64,000 nt of DNA, from contig NZ_AP023176.1 in NCBI RefSeq assembly GCF_013426895.1, positions 124,001 through 188,000 on the forward strand, given 5' to 3'. The notes under the pieces were generated by a model, which was given only the letters and a program-made list of their open reading frames with translations, did no database searches and had not been told where the DNA came from. Positions within the stretch are counted from its first letter, which is position 1, and the number at the start of each line of letters is the position of its first letter. The stretch is from Paraburkholderia largidicola (GTDB lineage Bacteria; Pseudomonadota; Gammaproteobacteria; Burkholderiales; Burkholderiaceae). The translations under genes were made by a program, and so were the position numbers. Below, in pieces: positions 1-9,408 of the stretch.

Positions 1-308
1 TCACCTGTCCCAATGCGTCCGGGTGACGTTCCCGCCCCGTTCTTCAGGGCTGTGGCATTGGACATCGCGATTTATCCCAATACGGAATAGGCCCTATGCA
101 AATAGCGGCTCTTATCGATCCGCGCCGAAATAACTACAGTCGGGGACATCAAAGCTGCGTTCGCGACAGCGCGGCTTCCGCTCACTCCGTATGCGCGCGC
201 AGCATTTTGGGGTGACACTGAGCGGCACGATTCAGACTTTCCGACATATGACGCCGCCACGGAAGCGTAACCCGTGCGTTTCATTTTCCTCACTTAAGAG
301 AGAGAGCC
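1..308. other. Intergenic region upstream of the first dehydrogenase
   Basis: I see no convincing gene here; the minus-strand open frame at 72-293 has no recognisable domain. The stretch carries the 39-bp motif described separately at 72-110 and the ribosome binding site (GAGAGAG) just before position 309. It probably contains the promoter of the dehydrogenase. Confidence 0.6.
72..110 (+). promoter_or_regulatory. Repeated promoter-type motif, copy 1
   Basis: A 39-bp block matches the block at 1561-1599 at about 31 of 39 positions without gaps. Conserved parts are TTATCCC, GGAATAGGCC, ATGC and ATAGCGGC. TATCCC and GGAATA form an imperfect inverted repeat of the kind bound by dimeric regulators such as LysR or TetR proteins. 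It lies about 200 bp before the dehydrogenase start. The regulator is not identifiable from this window. Confidence 0.55.
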
Positions 309-1298
309 ATGCCTCGCATCATTCAGTTTTCCAGGGCGGGTAGCCCCGACGTTCTCGAGTTCGTCGACGCGCCCGTACGTGAACCACTCGCCAACGAAGT
401 TCGCATCAAGGTGAAGGCGATCGGCATCAACCGCGCGGAATCGATGTGGCGCCTCGACGACTACATCGAACCCGTTACCTTTCCGGCAGGATTGGGATAT
501 GAAGCAGCAGGTATCGTCGATGCCGTCGGACCCGGTGTCGAAGGGATCGCGATTGGGGACGAGGTCAACGTCATTCCATCGTTTTCACAGAATCAATACG
601 GGACCTACGGGGAAGTGATCATCGTTCCCGAGCACGCCGTCGTCGCGCATCCGAAGTCACTGTCGCATGCGGAGGCCGCGTCCATCTGGATGATGTTCGT
701 TACGGCATATAGCGCGCTGATCGAAGACGCGAGGGTGACGACGGGCGACTTCGTCGTGATCCCGGCTGCTTCGAGCAGTGTGGGTCTGGCTGCGATTCAG
801 ATCGCCAACTATGCGGGTGCGACGGCCATTGCGATGACGCGCACAGCGGAAAAGCGTCAGGCTTTGCTGGATGCCGGTGCGGCGCATGTGATCGTGACGA
901 ATGAAACGGACTTTGTCGCAGAGATCCTGCGCATCACCGGGGGCAACGGCGCTCGTGTCGTCTTCGATCCGGTAGGTGGCCCGAACTTCGCGAAGCTGAT
1001 TTCCGCGCTTGCGTTCCAGGGCATCGCATTCATCTACGGTGCGCTTGCGCAAGGCCCGACCGAGATTCCCGTCTTGTCGATGATCGCGAAGCTGCAGACC
1101 GTCAGGGCGCACAACCTTTGGGTGACCACCGGCGACGCCGTGCGGCGCAAAGAAGCCGTCGAGTTCATCCTGAAGGGAATCGAGCAGGGCAAGCTCAAAC
1201 CCGTCATCGATCGGGAGTTCAAGTTCGATGACATGGTCGAGGTACATCGCTATCTCGAACAGAATGGCCAGTTCGGCAAGATCGTAGTGAACATCTGA
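309..1298 (+). CDS. Zinc-independent quinone-oxidoreductase-like alcohol dehydrogenase (MDR family)
   Basis: The 329-residue protein belongs to the medium-chain dehydrogenase/reductase superfamily. It has the GroES-like N-terminal half with the GLGYEAAG motif (about residues 60-68) and a Rossmann nucleotide-binding half beginning at VIPAASSSVGLAA (about 150). The cysteine zinc ligands of classical alcohol dehydrogenases are absent, so it is more like NADPH:quinone reductase. The ATG is preceded by a GAGAGAG ribosome binding site. A terminator follows at once. It shares its upstream motif with the Old Yellow Enzyme gene, suggesting co-regulation in handling reactive carbonyls or quinones; the substrate is unknown. 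Confidence 0.9.
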   Translation: MPRIIQFSRAGSPDVLEFVDAPVREPLANEVRIKVKAIGINRAESMWRLDDYIEPVTFPAGLGYEAAGIVDAVGPGVEGIAIGDEVNVIPSFSQNQYGTYGEVIIVPEHAVVAHPKSLSHAEAASIWMMFVTAYSALIEDARVTTGDFVVIPAASSSVGLAAIQIANYAGATAIAMTRTAEKRQALLDAGAAHVIVTNETDFVAEILRITGGNGARVVFDPVGGPNFAKLISALAFQGIAFIYGALAQGPTEIPVLSMIAKLQTVRAHNLWVTTGDAVRRKEAVEFILKGIEQGKLKPVIDREFKFDDMVEVHRYLEQNGQFGKIVVNI

Positions 1299-1327
1299 TC
1301 CATCCGATTCCGGCGCGCTACTGAGCT

Positions 1328-1354
1328 AGCGCGTCGCTGTCTCACGCGCTTTTT
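1328..1354 (+). terminator. Rho-independent terminator after the dehydrogenase
   Basis: A perfect 7-bp stem (AGCGCGT at 1328-1334, ACGCGCT at 1344-1350) encloses a 9-nt loop and runs into TTTTT at 1350-1354. An overlapping alternative hairpin, CGCGCTA/TAGCGCG at 1314-1333, could compete with it. It sits 30 bp after the stop codon, so the next gene must have its own promoter. Confidence 0.7.
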
Positions 1355-1695
1355 CGTTGTGCACGCTTCAACGCGTTCTGTGTTGCTAGCGAAAGAACAA
1401 TGCCTGTCGATGCGTCCGCATCGGCGACATGCAGTCTCTCCGCGCACTCTGCGCTTGCGCTGTCACCTCCCTCCGATCTGGTCTGAAGCCTGTCCTCGTG
1501 TGCGCCTGGTTCGGGCGCGCACGCGCAGATTCATTTCGACTGGACAACGCGTGCGCTGACTTATCCCGACATGGAATAGGCCTCATGCTGATAGCGGCCT
1601 ATTTCAAGCGCAGCGAATTCTCTACATTTGATCTCAACGCATCGCGTGACGCACCCCTCCCCGAGGTGCTCAACCCAACTCTCAAAGGAAACATC
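1355..1695. other. Intergenic region before the Old Yellow Enzyme
   Basis: The frame of the downstream enzyme stays open upstream to 1429, but the extension has no homology to the family and would run across the regulatory motif, so I leave it out. The region holds motif copy 2 at 1561-1599 and the ribosome binding site AAAGGA before 1696. Confidence 0.6.
1561..1599 (+). promoter_or_regulatory. Repeated promoter-type motif, copy 2
   Basis: Second copy of the motif at 72-110, placed about 100 bp before the Old Yellow Enzyme start. The TTATCCC, GGAATAGGCC, ATGC and ATAGCGGC blocks and all spacings are kept, while positions between them vary, which is the pattern of a protein-binding site rather than a recent duplication. 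Confidence 0.55.
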
Positions 1696-2838
1696 ATGGC
1701 CAAGCTGTTCACCTCCAGAAACGTCGGTGCATATGACCTCGATCATGGCGTCGTTCTTGCTCCGATGACCCGCCTGCGCACGATTCAGCCGGACGATATT
1801 CCGAGCCCGATGATGGCGGATTTCTACGGTCAACGTGCATCGGAAGGCGGTCTCGTCATTATCGAAGCTGCGAGTATTTCGCAGCAGGCGCGCTCATATC
1901 TTGGTGCGGCAAGCATCTACCATGATGGTCAGGACGCTGGCTGGAAGGCCATCGCCGACGCCGTCCACGCCAAGGGTGGCCGCGCGTTCCTGCAACTGAT
2001 TCATGGCGGCCGTCAGAGCCACGTGGAAGTCAACGACGGCCGCGACCCCGTTGCTCCTTCCGTGGTCCCGTTCGACGGGGTTGCATTGACCCAGGATGGG
2101 TTCGTGCCTGTATCGCCGCACCGTGCGCTGGAGACCCACGAGATCGCGGGCATCGTCGACGATTTCCGGCGGGCTGCGCAACGCGCAAAGAAGGCGGGCT
2201 TTGATGGAGTCGAGTTGCACGGCGCCAATGGCTATCTCGTCGACCAGTTCATTCAGGACGGCACGAACAGGCGAACGGATGAATATGGTGGCCCGATCGA
2301 AAACCGCGTCCGCTTCCTGCGCGAAGCACTCGAAGCGCTGATCTCCGTGTTCGGCGCGGATCGCGTCGGCGTACGCATTTCGCCGTCGGGCGAATGGGGC
2401 GGTGTCTCCGACAGCGACCCCGAAGCCACTTTCAGTTATGTCGCCAAGGTGCTGGGTTCGTACGGGATTGCCTACCTCCACGTTATCGAGCCGCGCGTCA
2501 AGGGCGACGACACGTTGCACCACGGGCATGGCGCCGTTGCGGCTGCCTATTTGCGCCCTCACTTCCCCGGTCCGATCATCGCCGCGGGCGGGTTTGATCG
2601 CGAGAGCGCAATTGAGATCGTCGATTCAGGCGTGGCCGATCTGGTCGCGTTCGGACGCCACTTCTCGTCGAATCCGGATCTTCCGTATCGCCTTGCACAC
2701 GATCTGCCACTTACGCCTTACGTGCGCGCTGCGTTCTGGGGTGGAAACGAAGAGAACTACTCCGACTTTCCCGCCTACGAAGTTCAGCAAGCGGATCTTC
2801 GTGCGGTGCAGGACGAAGAAAGTGCGGAGGCGGCTTAA
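1696..2838 (+). CDS. Alkene reductase, Old Yellow Enzyme family (NADH:flavin oxidoreductase)
   Basis: A 380-residue FMN-dependent TIM-barrel enzyme of the NemA/OYE family, which reduces activated C=C bonds or nitro compounds with NAD(P)H. Visible family motifs are LAPMTRLR near residue 22, LQLIHGGRQSH around 100, VELHGANGYLVDQF around 180 and the TDEYGGPIENR segment following it. The ATG at 1696 follows AAAGGA and gives the normal family start; the open frame upstream is unrelated. The shared upstream motif ties it to the dehydrogenase at 309; together they fit a detoxification pair for alpha,beta-unsaturated carbonyls (inferred). Confidence 0.92.
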   Translation: MAKLFTSRNVGAYDLDHGVVLAPMTRLRTIQPDDIPSPMMADFYGQRASEGGLVIIEAASISQQARSYLGAASIYHDGQDAGWKAIADAVHAKGGRAFLQLIHGGRQSHVEVNDGRDPVAPSVVPFDGVALTQDGFVPVSPHRALETHEIAGIVDDFRRAAQRAKKAGFDGVELHGANGYLVDQFIQDGTNRRTDEYGGPIENRVRFLREALEALISVFGADRVGVRISPSGEWGGVSDSDPEATFSYVAKVLGSYGIAYLHVIEPRVKGDDTLHHGHGAVAAAYLRPHFPGPIIAAGGFDRESAIEIVDSGVADLVAFGRHFSSNPDLPYRLAHDLPLTPYVRAAFWGGNEENYSDFPAYEVQQADLRAVQDEESAEAA

Positions 2839-2940
2839 CCGCGTGTGCCTGCGTGGGCAGGATCGAGCCTGACAGCAACAAGCTGGCCGCACGCTGTACG
2901 TTGCGATGAGTGCGGCCAGTTCCCTGGAGGTGGATCGATC

Positions 2941-3609
2941 ATGAGGAAAGGCCTGGTGATTTCGGATGGACATACGTATGCTGCGGCTGAACTCGCGATG
3001 ACATCTGCTTTGGCGACCATCACCAACCCGTTGCATGCTGGCGCTCGGGCGCCGACGTTTGCACTGCCCGACAAGCTCGGCAACAGAGTGGTGCTGGATC
3101 AGCTTTTGCGCGCCGGTCCTGTTGTGCTCAACTTCCTGAGAGGCTCCTGGTGCTCGTTTGGCGAAGAGAGTCTCGCGCGGTTTTCGGCGCTGCATGAGCG
3201 CATTTCTTCTACCGGTGCGAAGGCGGTTGCCCTTGCTCCGCCGGATGCGTCGAAGCGCAACTCTGAACGATTGCCTGTTCCTGAACTCATCGATACGGAC
3301 CTTCGGATCGCACGAGCATTTGGCTTGACGTTTGATCTACCCGAGGCACTACGCGACGGTTATCTCGGTCTCGGCTATGAACCGGCCAGGACACGAAAGT
3401 CTGGAGAATTTCCTGTTCCCGTGCCCGCGACTTATCTTCTCGACGAGGAGGGAATTGTCGTCTTTGCGCATGTCGACTTCGACTATCGAAACGGATTCGA
3501 CGGTGAGTCGTTGATGAAGGCGCTGCATGCACTGCGAGCACGGCGTGAAGCTCGCCGTCACGCTCGCGGACGTCTTGCAGTTTTGAAGGTGGTGAGGAAA
3601 TCCCGGTGA
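2941..3609 (+). CDS. Peroxiredoxin-like protein (AhpC/TSA, thioredoxin fold)
   Basis: The 222-residue protein has an AhpC/TSA domain: GARAPTFALPD near residue 34, LNFLRGSWCSFGEE near 65, and the PVPATYLLDEEGIVVFAHVD strand near 160. Relatives with this layout usually read WCPYC; here the first cysteine (peroxidatic position) is kept and the second is replaced by glycine. The start at 2941 follows a GGAGGT ribosome binding site. It lies about 100 bp after the Old Yellow Enzyme and may be transcribed with it. Peroxide or thiol reductase activity is inferred from the fold only. Confidence 0.8.
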   Translation: MRKGLVISDGHTYAAAELAMTSALATITNPLHAGARAPTFALPDKLGNRVVLDQLLRAGPVVLNFLRGSWCSFGEESLARFSALHERISSTGAKAVALAPPDASKRNSERLPVPELIDTDLRIARAFGLTFDLPEALRDGYLGLGYEPARTRKSGEFPVPVPATYLLDEEGIVVFAHVDFDYRNGFDGESLMKALHALRARREARRHARGRLAVLKVVRKSR

Positions 3610-3900
3610 TGTTGACCAGGGTGGGAGAACGAGACAATCGAATCGGTTCATACACGATTACCTACGCGAAGTGGGCATGTGCGGACCTGCTGGCGGAAAA
3701 GCTCGCGATGACGGTTCCTGTAATGCGCGTTGCAATGGGGAAGAAGTAAGCTCTGTTGGAATATTCGCGTGCCCATGATCGGGATGTTGCAAGGCGTGCG
3801 ATGGTTGCGATGATGAAAGTGAAGAAGATGTTGCCAGATTGCGGCAACGGTTACCACAGCATGTGATCTCATCGCCAATGCAGCCTGGTATCGATCGTGA
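3610..3900. other. Convergent intergenic region
   Basis: This lies between the stop of the peroxiredoxin-like gene and the stop of the minus-strand giant sensor. I see no gene, no clear terminator hairpin with a T-run, and no repeat. Confidence 0.5.
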
Positions 3901-6900
3901 TCAAACGATTGAGTGTGTCGGCAAGGTGAACTGGACAATAGCGCCTCGAGGTGCGTTTGCACTCGCCCACATCCGGCCGCCAACGGCATCGATGATCGAT
4001 GAACAGATCGACAATCCCATGCCCAGCCCAGTTGGCTTGGTGGTATAGAACGGATTAAATATCTGCTCGACGCTCCCCGGAGCGAACCCCGGCCCTGTGT
4101 CACACACCGTCACCAGGATGCCGCCGGCATCAGAATCAACGCGCTTGCTGCTGATCAGCACATGCCGTTCGCCGTCGCTGACATCGGTCATGGCTTCGAG
4201 CGCATTGATTACCAGATTGAGCAGTACCTGTTGCAACTGTACATGGTCTCCTTCGATAGACGGCAAACCATCCGCGAGCTGACTCCGCACCGATGCGCCG
4301 CTTCTCGATGCCTCGGCTCGCGTCAGTTCGATTACTTCGCGAATCGTCGAATTGACATCGACCAGTTCCTTGCTCGGCGGTGCTTTCTTGATGAGTTGGC
4401 GGATTCTGCCGACGACACTAACCGCCCGGTTGCCATCGCTCACGATACGCTCGAACGCCTGTCGTATTTCCTCGACTTCGAGCGGCTCGGCGCGCAACCA
4501 GCGCAGCCCGACTCGTGCGTTCATCACGGCTGCGGAGACTGGTTGATTGACCTCATGAGCGATGGAAGCCGCGAGTTGCCCCACCGTTGCGACCCGGTTC
4601 GCATGCGCCAGTTCTGATTGCACTTCGCGATACCGACGCTCACTCTGACGCGCTTCCTGTTCAGCAAGCTTGCGCTCGGTCAGATCCAGCACGAAGGCAA
4701 CACCTTCTTTGCGGCTTGCCTCGAACGTCGCAAGGCCGACTATGACGGGTACGCGGCTGCCATCCTTTCTGAAATATTCCTTCTCGTATGGCTGGGCTCG
4801 TCCCGTCTGCGCAGTCTGTTCGAGCGCTTCCATACTGATCGGCCGCCACTCCGGCGGCGTCAGATCGCGCCATCGCACGACGCCTGATACGAAATCTTCC
4901 CGCTCGTATCCGACCATGCGAAGGAATGCGTCATTGGCCTCGAGAATGACTCCATCGGCGTTCCAGACGATTATCCCAATGATGTTCGCATCGACGAGAC
5001 GCCGGATCTTTGCTTCGCGTTCCGCAAGCTCGCGATAGAGACGTGCGTTCTCCAGCGAGATCGCAGCCTGCGATGCCACCAGCTTCAACACGGCAATCCG
5101 GGCGGGGCTGAAGACACAAGCAGTCAGATTGTTTTCGAGGTAAAGCGAGCCAATGAGTTTCGCCTGGTTCGTCAAAGGCAGGCAGAGAATCGAGCGGGCG
5201 CGAAACTGACGGACGTATGAATCTGCTTCGAAGCGGGGGTCGACTGCAGCATCATCGAGGATAACGTTCTCTCTCGCGCGCATCGCGTGATACAGGACCG
5301 ATTCCGGTAGTAGCGTCGAGCTAACGGGGACATCTCGCAGTTGCATATGCGGGGTGTCGTCACCCGTCGTCACCTCCGCTGCCACGCGCAGTTCGCCACC
5401 GTGGGTCAGGATCAGAAGGCCACGCTCGGCGCCCGCCTGCTCGATGGCGGTGCGCATGATTGTGTCGATCAGTTTTTCCAGCACGATGTCGCTGGATGCC
5501 GCCTGCGAGACCTTAAGCACCGTCGCGAGATCGAGCTGTTCGACGGGCGTTGCAATCGTGCTCGTTGAGTCAGACACGGGATCATTGGTCCCAAGATAAG
5601 GATACATCTGCTCGAGCTGCCTTACCTTGCCATCGGCGCGCCAACGCTGATAACCATAACGTGCGTCGCGCATGTACAGGCGCGCAATCTTCTCCAGACC
5701 GCGCGCCGAATAGAAGCGGGATGCGAGTTCGTTGACGAGTGCCTCGTTGTGGGCGAAGCCACTTTGCTGTGCTGCGCGGATTGCCTGTTCGTAGCTTTGC
5801 TCGGCATCGTTGTCGCGCCCTTCGATGCGAGCAATTTCCGCGCTGACCAGTGCCGCGCGGTCAGCGAAATTCTCCGGGCAGTTTTCCGCCCAGATTTTTA
5901 GCTGGCGGAGGTGGATCTTCATCGCGGCAAGGTGTTGCGACCGCTCGTCGTGCGGGGCAGTGTTCGAGCGTGCCGACAATGCCAGCGCGGTGTAGAAATG
6001 GTAGTCGGATTCCTCGTAGAACGACGATGAAGTCCACAGAAGCGGCTGTGCCCTGGCGGCGGCTTCGAGCGCGCCCACATGATCGCAGGCCAGATAGCGT
6101 GCCTGCAGTTTGCGTATCCAGTAGCAGCACGCGGGGACGGCGAGCGCCGGATTGTCCGTCAGGTGACGCTCAATCTGACGCTCGTCGAAGCGTGCATCAT
6201 CGAATGAGCCGAATGTCGACGTCAGGCCGCGCAGCGTCCGGATCAGCGCAAGTTGTGTGGCGATGAAATCGATCACGAGCCCGAAGTGCATCCGCTCGAC
6301 GTAAGCCAGTCCGCGTTCTGCTTCGGCCTGTGCTTCAGGCAGCGGCTCGCCGGCGAACAGCAGATCTGAGTTCATGCTGTTGCACGCATAGGCGGCATAA
6401 GGAATGTCGCCGAGCCGGTTTGCAGCGGCGAAGGCGCGGCGCAGCAGATCGCGGCAGGCCTGCACTGGCTTCATCCAGCGAACGGAAAAAATGGAGAAGC
6501 ACAGATAGGTCTTTGCCTCGAAGCGCTTGAGCCCGCGCTGTTCGACGAGATCGTAGCCAAGCTGGCCGAATCGGAAGCCGAATTGAAAGTCGCCAAAGCG
6601 CGGACCCGCCACACGGCTAAGCAGGACATAGGCGAAACACGACGCGTCACAGTTGCCACGTTCGAGGCTCAGATTGATGGCTTTGCAACTCATCAGCGCG
6701 ACGAGATTGCCATCTGTCTGCAAGGCGGGCGCGAAAAGCTTGGTCAGCACTTCAGCCGTCGCGAGCGACGCCGTATCGTCCATCAGCGGCAAATCGATCA
6801 GCGCTTCAATCGTCCTCTGCCCCAACTGCGATCCGATCAACTCATATTCGCGTCGCACTTCTTCATCAGTTGGATGAGGTGACCAGTCGATGCCAACGTG

Positions 6901-9408
6901 CCGCAGATAATCAAGGCAGACCGCGATGGCGCGGCTGCTCTTGTCGAGCGTCGTGCAGACCTCCGTGTGCAGACATGCAACGCTCGCCTGCTCCACGGTC
7001 GACGTGGCGCGCGTCGATAGTGCGGTGAGGCGCTCGTCCGCGACGGATGACTGACTGGTCAGAAATTCGCACGCGGCCCGGTTCAACTCCAGTTCGAAAC
7101 TCAGCGTGTGCTGGCGGTTCCAACTGCCGTCGCCGAGCAGTTCCGCGCCCGTCACGAGATAGGTGAGCGCTGACGCATAGGCAGTCGACGCCCTGGCGCG
7201 CTGTCCCGCGAGCAGGTTGAAGCTGGCAAGCTGTTCCCGCTCGTCGCGTGAAGTCATCAACGCGGCACCGCGATTGAGTTGCCCGACGATCTCGAAGATC
7301 GCTTCCTCCTGCTTGTCCGGCGCCGTTTGCGCAGCGAGCAGCCGTCCGATCCGCAAATGCGCCTCGGCGCGTGAAGCCTTCGGTATCAGCGAATAGGCGG
7401 CTTCGTGAATGCGGTCGTGGCCAAACCGGTAAGAGCCTTCGAGCCGCTCCACCAGTTCCTGACGGCAGGCGTCCCACAGTTCCGCATGAACCTGTTCAAC
7501 GGGAATCCCAAGAACCGTGGATAGCGCCGTGATACCCGCGATGTTCCCCAAGCATGCGAGTTGCTGCAAGGCCTGCTGCGTTCCCGGCGGCAAGCGGTTC
7601 AGCTTGCCGATCATCAGATCTACCACGTTGTCGGTGTAGCCTTCGGCGTGGATGAGATCAAGATCCCAACACCATTGCCCCGCATCGTGATCGAAGGTCA
7701 GCAGATCGCCTTCGACGAGCGTCTGGAGAAACTGGATCACAAAGAACGGGTTGCCAGCCGTTTTGTCATGCACGAGTTGAGCCAAAGGTTCAACCAACTC
7801 GGCCTCGCAATGAAGCGCCTCTTCGGTCAACTGTCTGACGTGCGATATGGCCAGCGGCGCGAGCGTGATCTCGCTGACAACGACGCCCGCCTTGCGAATG
7901 GCGAGGAGCTTGCCCGTTAATGGATGCAAGGCATCGACTTCGTTGTTGCGGTAAGCGCCGATCAGCATCAGATGTCGAAGGTCGGGACGGGTCAACAGAT
8001 CCTCGAGCAGGTCGAGCGTTGCCGTATCGAGCCATTGGAGGTCGTCTACGAAGAGGGCGAGCGGATGTTCCTCACGCGCGAAAACCCCGATAAAACGCCG
8101 GAAAACCTGCATGAAACGGCTCTGCGCCTGTTGCGGCTCGAGCTCTGGAACGGGCGGCGGCTCGCCGATGATGAGCTTCAGCTCCGGAATCAGATCGGTC
8201 ATGAGCCCCGCGTTGATGTCCAGCGCCTCCAGTAACGCCGCGCGCCAACGGGCCAGTTCTGCATCGGGCTTGCCAAGCAGCGGCCGAACCAGGCTCTGGA
8301 ACGCCTGTATCAGTGTGGCGTAGGGAATGTCGCGCTTGTACTGGTCGAACTTGCCCGACGCGAAGATACCTCTCGGCGGCACCAGCAGCTTGTGCAGTTC
8401 ATTGACGACCGACGATTTGCCGATTCCGGAATACCCCGAGACCAATAGCAGCTCTGGCGTGCCACTCTTGACGATCCGGTCGAATGCGGCGACCAGCGTA
8501 TCGACCTCGCGATCTCGCCCATACAGCTTTTCGGGAATCAGCAGCCTGTCGGAAGCGTCGCGTTCGCCGAGCGGAAACGCTTCGATGAATCGCTGACGCT
8601 GCCAGTGCGCAAGGCAATGGCGCAGATCGTGCTCCACACCCGACGCTGTCTGATAGCGTTCTTCGGCCGTCTTGGCGAGCAGCTTCATGACGATGCGCGA
8701 GACCGCGGCGGGCACGTGCCGTACTCGCTCGCTGGGCGGTACAGGCATTCTGGCGATGTGGCAATGCACCCATTCCATCGGCTCGGCGGCAGTAAACGGC
8801 AGCGCGCCCGTCAGCATCTGATATAGCGTCACGCCGAATGCATAGAGGTCGCTTCGCGAGTCGATAGAGCGATTCATTCGTCCTGTCTGCTCGGGCGCCA
8901 TGTACGCAAGCGTGCCGGCAATGGTCTCGGGGGGCTCGGGCGCCTGTCGCTCGCGAGGCAGGCGCGACGCGAGGCCGAACCCAGTGAGGCGGGCATGGCC
9001 GCCCGTGCAATTCACAAGAATATGTGCCGGCTTGAGATCCTTATGGACGAGTCCACGCTGGTGCAGTTGCCCCAGTACCGATGCTATCCCGACAGCGTGG
9101 TGAAAAAAGTGCTCGATTTCCATGGGCGCGCCGAGCAGTCGCGCGAGGGGCTCGCCACCGGGGTCTTCGAGCACCAGCATGGTCTGGCCGTTTTCACGTA
9201 CAAGTTCGAGTGGCCGCACTGCCCACCTTCCGTCCAGTTCGTCTTTCAGGCCGAACTCATGTGCGAGCCGATCAAGGCTGGCTGGCCGCGGATGTTCGGC
9301 GGCCGGGCGGGCGAGCAGGACATCGGGACCGTCGATGTGGCTCGGTCTCCGTCCGCGCCAGAAGACGCGCTCGCCATCGTCCCACGACATCTGGAGTCTG
9401 TTGTCCAT
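3901..9408 (-). CDS. Giant hybrid sensor: Ser/Thr-kinase-like, AAA ATPase, GAF, PAS, histidine kinase (copy 1)
   Basis: About 1835 residues. In order: a protein-kinase-like domain (about 1-290), an AAA/STAND ATPase with Walker A GYSGIGKSS near 325 and Walker B LALFVDDLQWLD near 440, a long helical repeat region to about 1230, GAF (about 1290-1440), PAS (about 1460-1570), and a histidine kinase with H-box SIAHEVNQP and HATPase domain. The kinase-like part reads HKDLKPAH, with His for the catalytic-loop Asn, and TGFG instead of DFG, so phosphotransfer is doubtful. No transmembrane segment is evident. The start at 9408 is the ATG at the domain boundary; an upstream TTG-type extension is possible. 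The divergent FixJ-type regulator at 9903 is the likely partner. Confidence 0.88.
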   Translation of the reverse strand: MDNRLQMSWDDGERVFWRGRRPSHIDGPDVLLARPAAEHPRPASLDRLAHEFGLKDELDGRWAVRPLELVRENGQTMLVLEDPGGEPLARLLGAPMEIEHFFHHAVGIASVLGQLHQRGLVHKDLKPAHILVNCTGGHARLTGFGLASRLPRERQAPEPPETIAGTLAYMAPEQTGRMNRSIDSRSDLYAFGVTLYQMLTGALPFTAAEPMEWVHCHIARMPVPPSERVRHVPAAVSRIVMKLLAKTAEERYQTASGVEHDLRHCLAHWQRQRFIEAFPLGERDASDRLLIPEKLYGRDREVDTLVAAFDRIVKSGTPELLLVSGYSGIGKSSVVNELHKLLVPPRGIFASGKFDQYKRDIPYATLIQAFQSLVRPLLGKPDAELARWRAALLEALDINAGLMTDLIPELKLIIGEPPPVPELEPQQAQSRFMQVFRRFIGVFAREEHPLALFVDDLQWLDTATLDLLEDLLTRPDLRHLMLIGAYRNNEVDALHPLTGKLLAIRKAGVVVSEITLAPLAISHVRQLTEEALHCEAELVEPLAQLVHDKTAGNPFFVIQFLQTLVEGDLLTFDHDAGQWCWDLDLIHAEGYTDNVVDLMIGKLNRLPPGTQQALQQLACLGNIAGITALSTVLGIPVEQVHAELWDACRQELVERLEGSYRFGHDRIHEAAYSLIPKASRAEAHLRIGRLLAAQTAPDKQEEAIFEIVGQLNRGAALMTSRDEREQLASFNLLAGQRARASTAYASALTYLVTGAELLGDGSWNRQHTLSFELELNRAACEFLTSQSSVADERLTALSTRATSTVEQASVACLHTEVCTTLDKSSRAIAVCLDYLRHVGIDWSPHPTDEEVRREYELIGSQLGQRTIEALIDLPLMDDTASLATAEVLTKLFAPALQTDGNLVALMSCKAINLSLERGNCDASCFAYVLLSRVAGPRFGDFQFGFRFGQLGYDLVEQRGLKRFEAKTYLCFSIFSVRWMKPVQACRDLLRRAFAAANRLGDIPYAAYACNSMNSDLLFAGEPLPEAQAEAERGLAYVERMHFGLVIDFIATQLALIRTLRGLTSTFGSFDDARFDERQIERHLTDNPALAVPACCYWIRKLQARYLACDHVGALEAAARAQPLLWTSSSFYEESDYHFYTALALSARSNTAPHDERSQHLAAMKIHLRQLKIWAENCPENFADRAALVSAEIARIEGRDNDAEQSYEQAIRAAQQSGFAHNEALVNELASRFYSARGLEKIARLYMRDARYGYQRWRADGKVRQLEQMYPYLGTNDPVSDSTSTIATPVEQLDLATVLKVSQAASSDIVLEKLIDTIMRTAIEQAGAERGLLILTHGGELRVAAEVTTGDDTPHMQLRDVPVSSTLLPESVLYHAMRARENVILDDAAVDPRFEADSYVRQFRARSILCLPLTNQAKLIGSLYLENNLTACVFSPARIAVLKLVASQAAISLENARLYRELAEREAKIRRLVDANIIGIIVWNADGVILEANDAFLRMVGYEREDFVSGVVRWRDLTPPEWRPISMEALEQTAQTGRAQPYEKEYFRKDGSRVPVIVGLATFEASRKEGVAFVLDLTERKLAEQEARQSERRYREVQSELAHANRVATVGQLAASIAHEVNQPVSAAVMNARVGLRWLRAEPLEVEEIRQAFERIVSDGNRAVSVVGRIRQLIKKAPPSKELVDVNSTIREVIELTRAEASRSGASVRSQLADGLPSIEGDHVQLQQVLLNLVINALEAMTDVSDGERHVLISSKRVDSDAGGILVTVCDTGPGFAPGSVEQIFNPFYTTKPTGLGMGLSICSSIIDAVGGRMWASANAPRGAIVQFTLPTHSIV

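Noticed and set aside
72..293. Minus-strand open frame of 73 codons at the left edge
   Set aside because: No domain or ribosome binding site, and it overlaps the regulatory motif of the dehydrogenase gene.
1429..1695. 89-codon N-terminal extension of the Old Yellow Enzyme
   Set aside because: It would code through the conserved promoter motif; the family starts at 1696, which has a good ribosome binding site.
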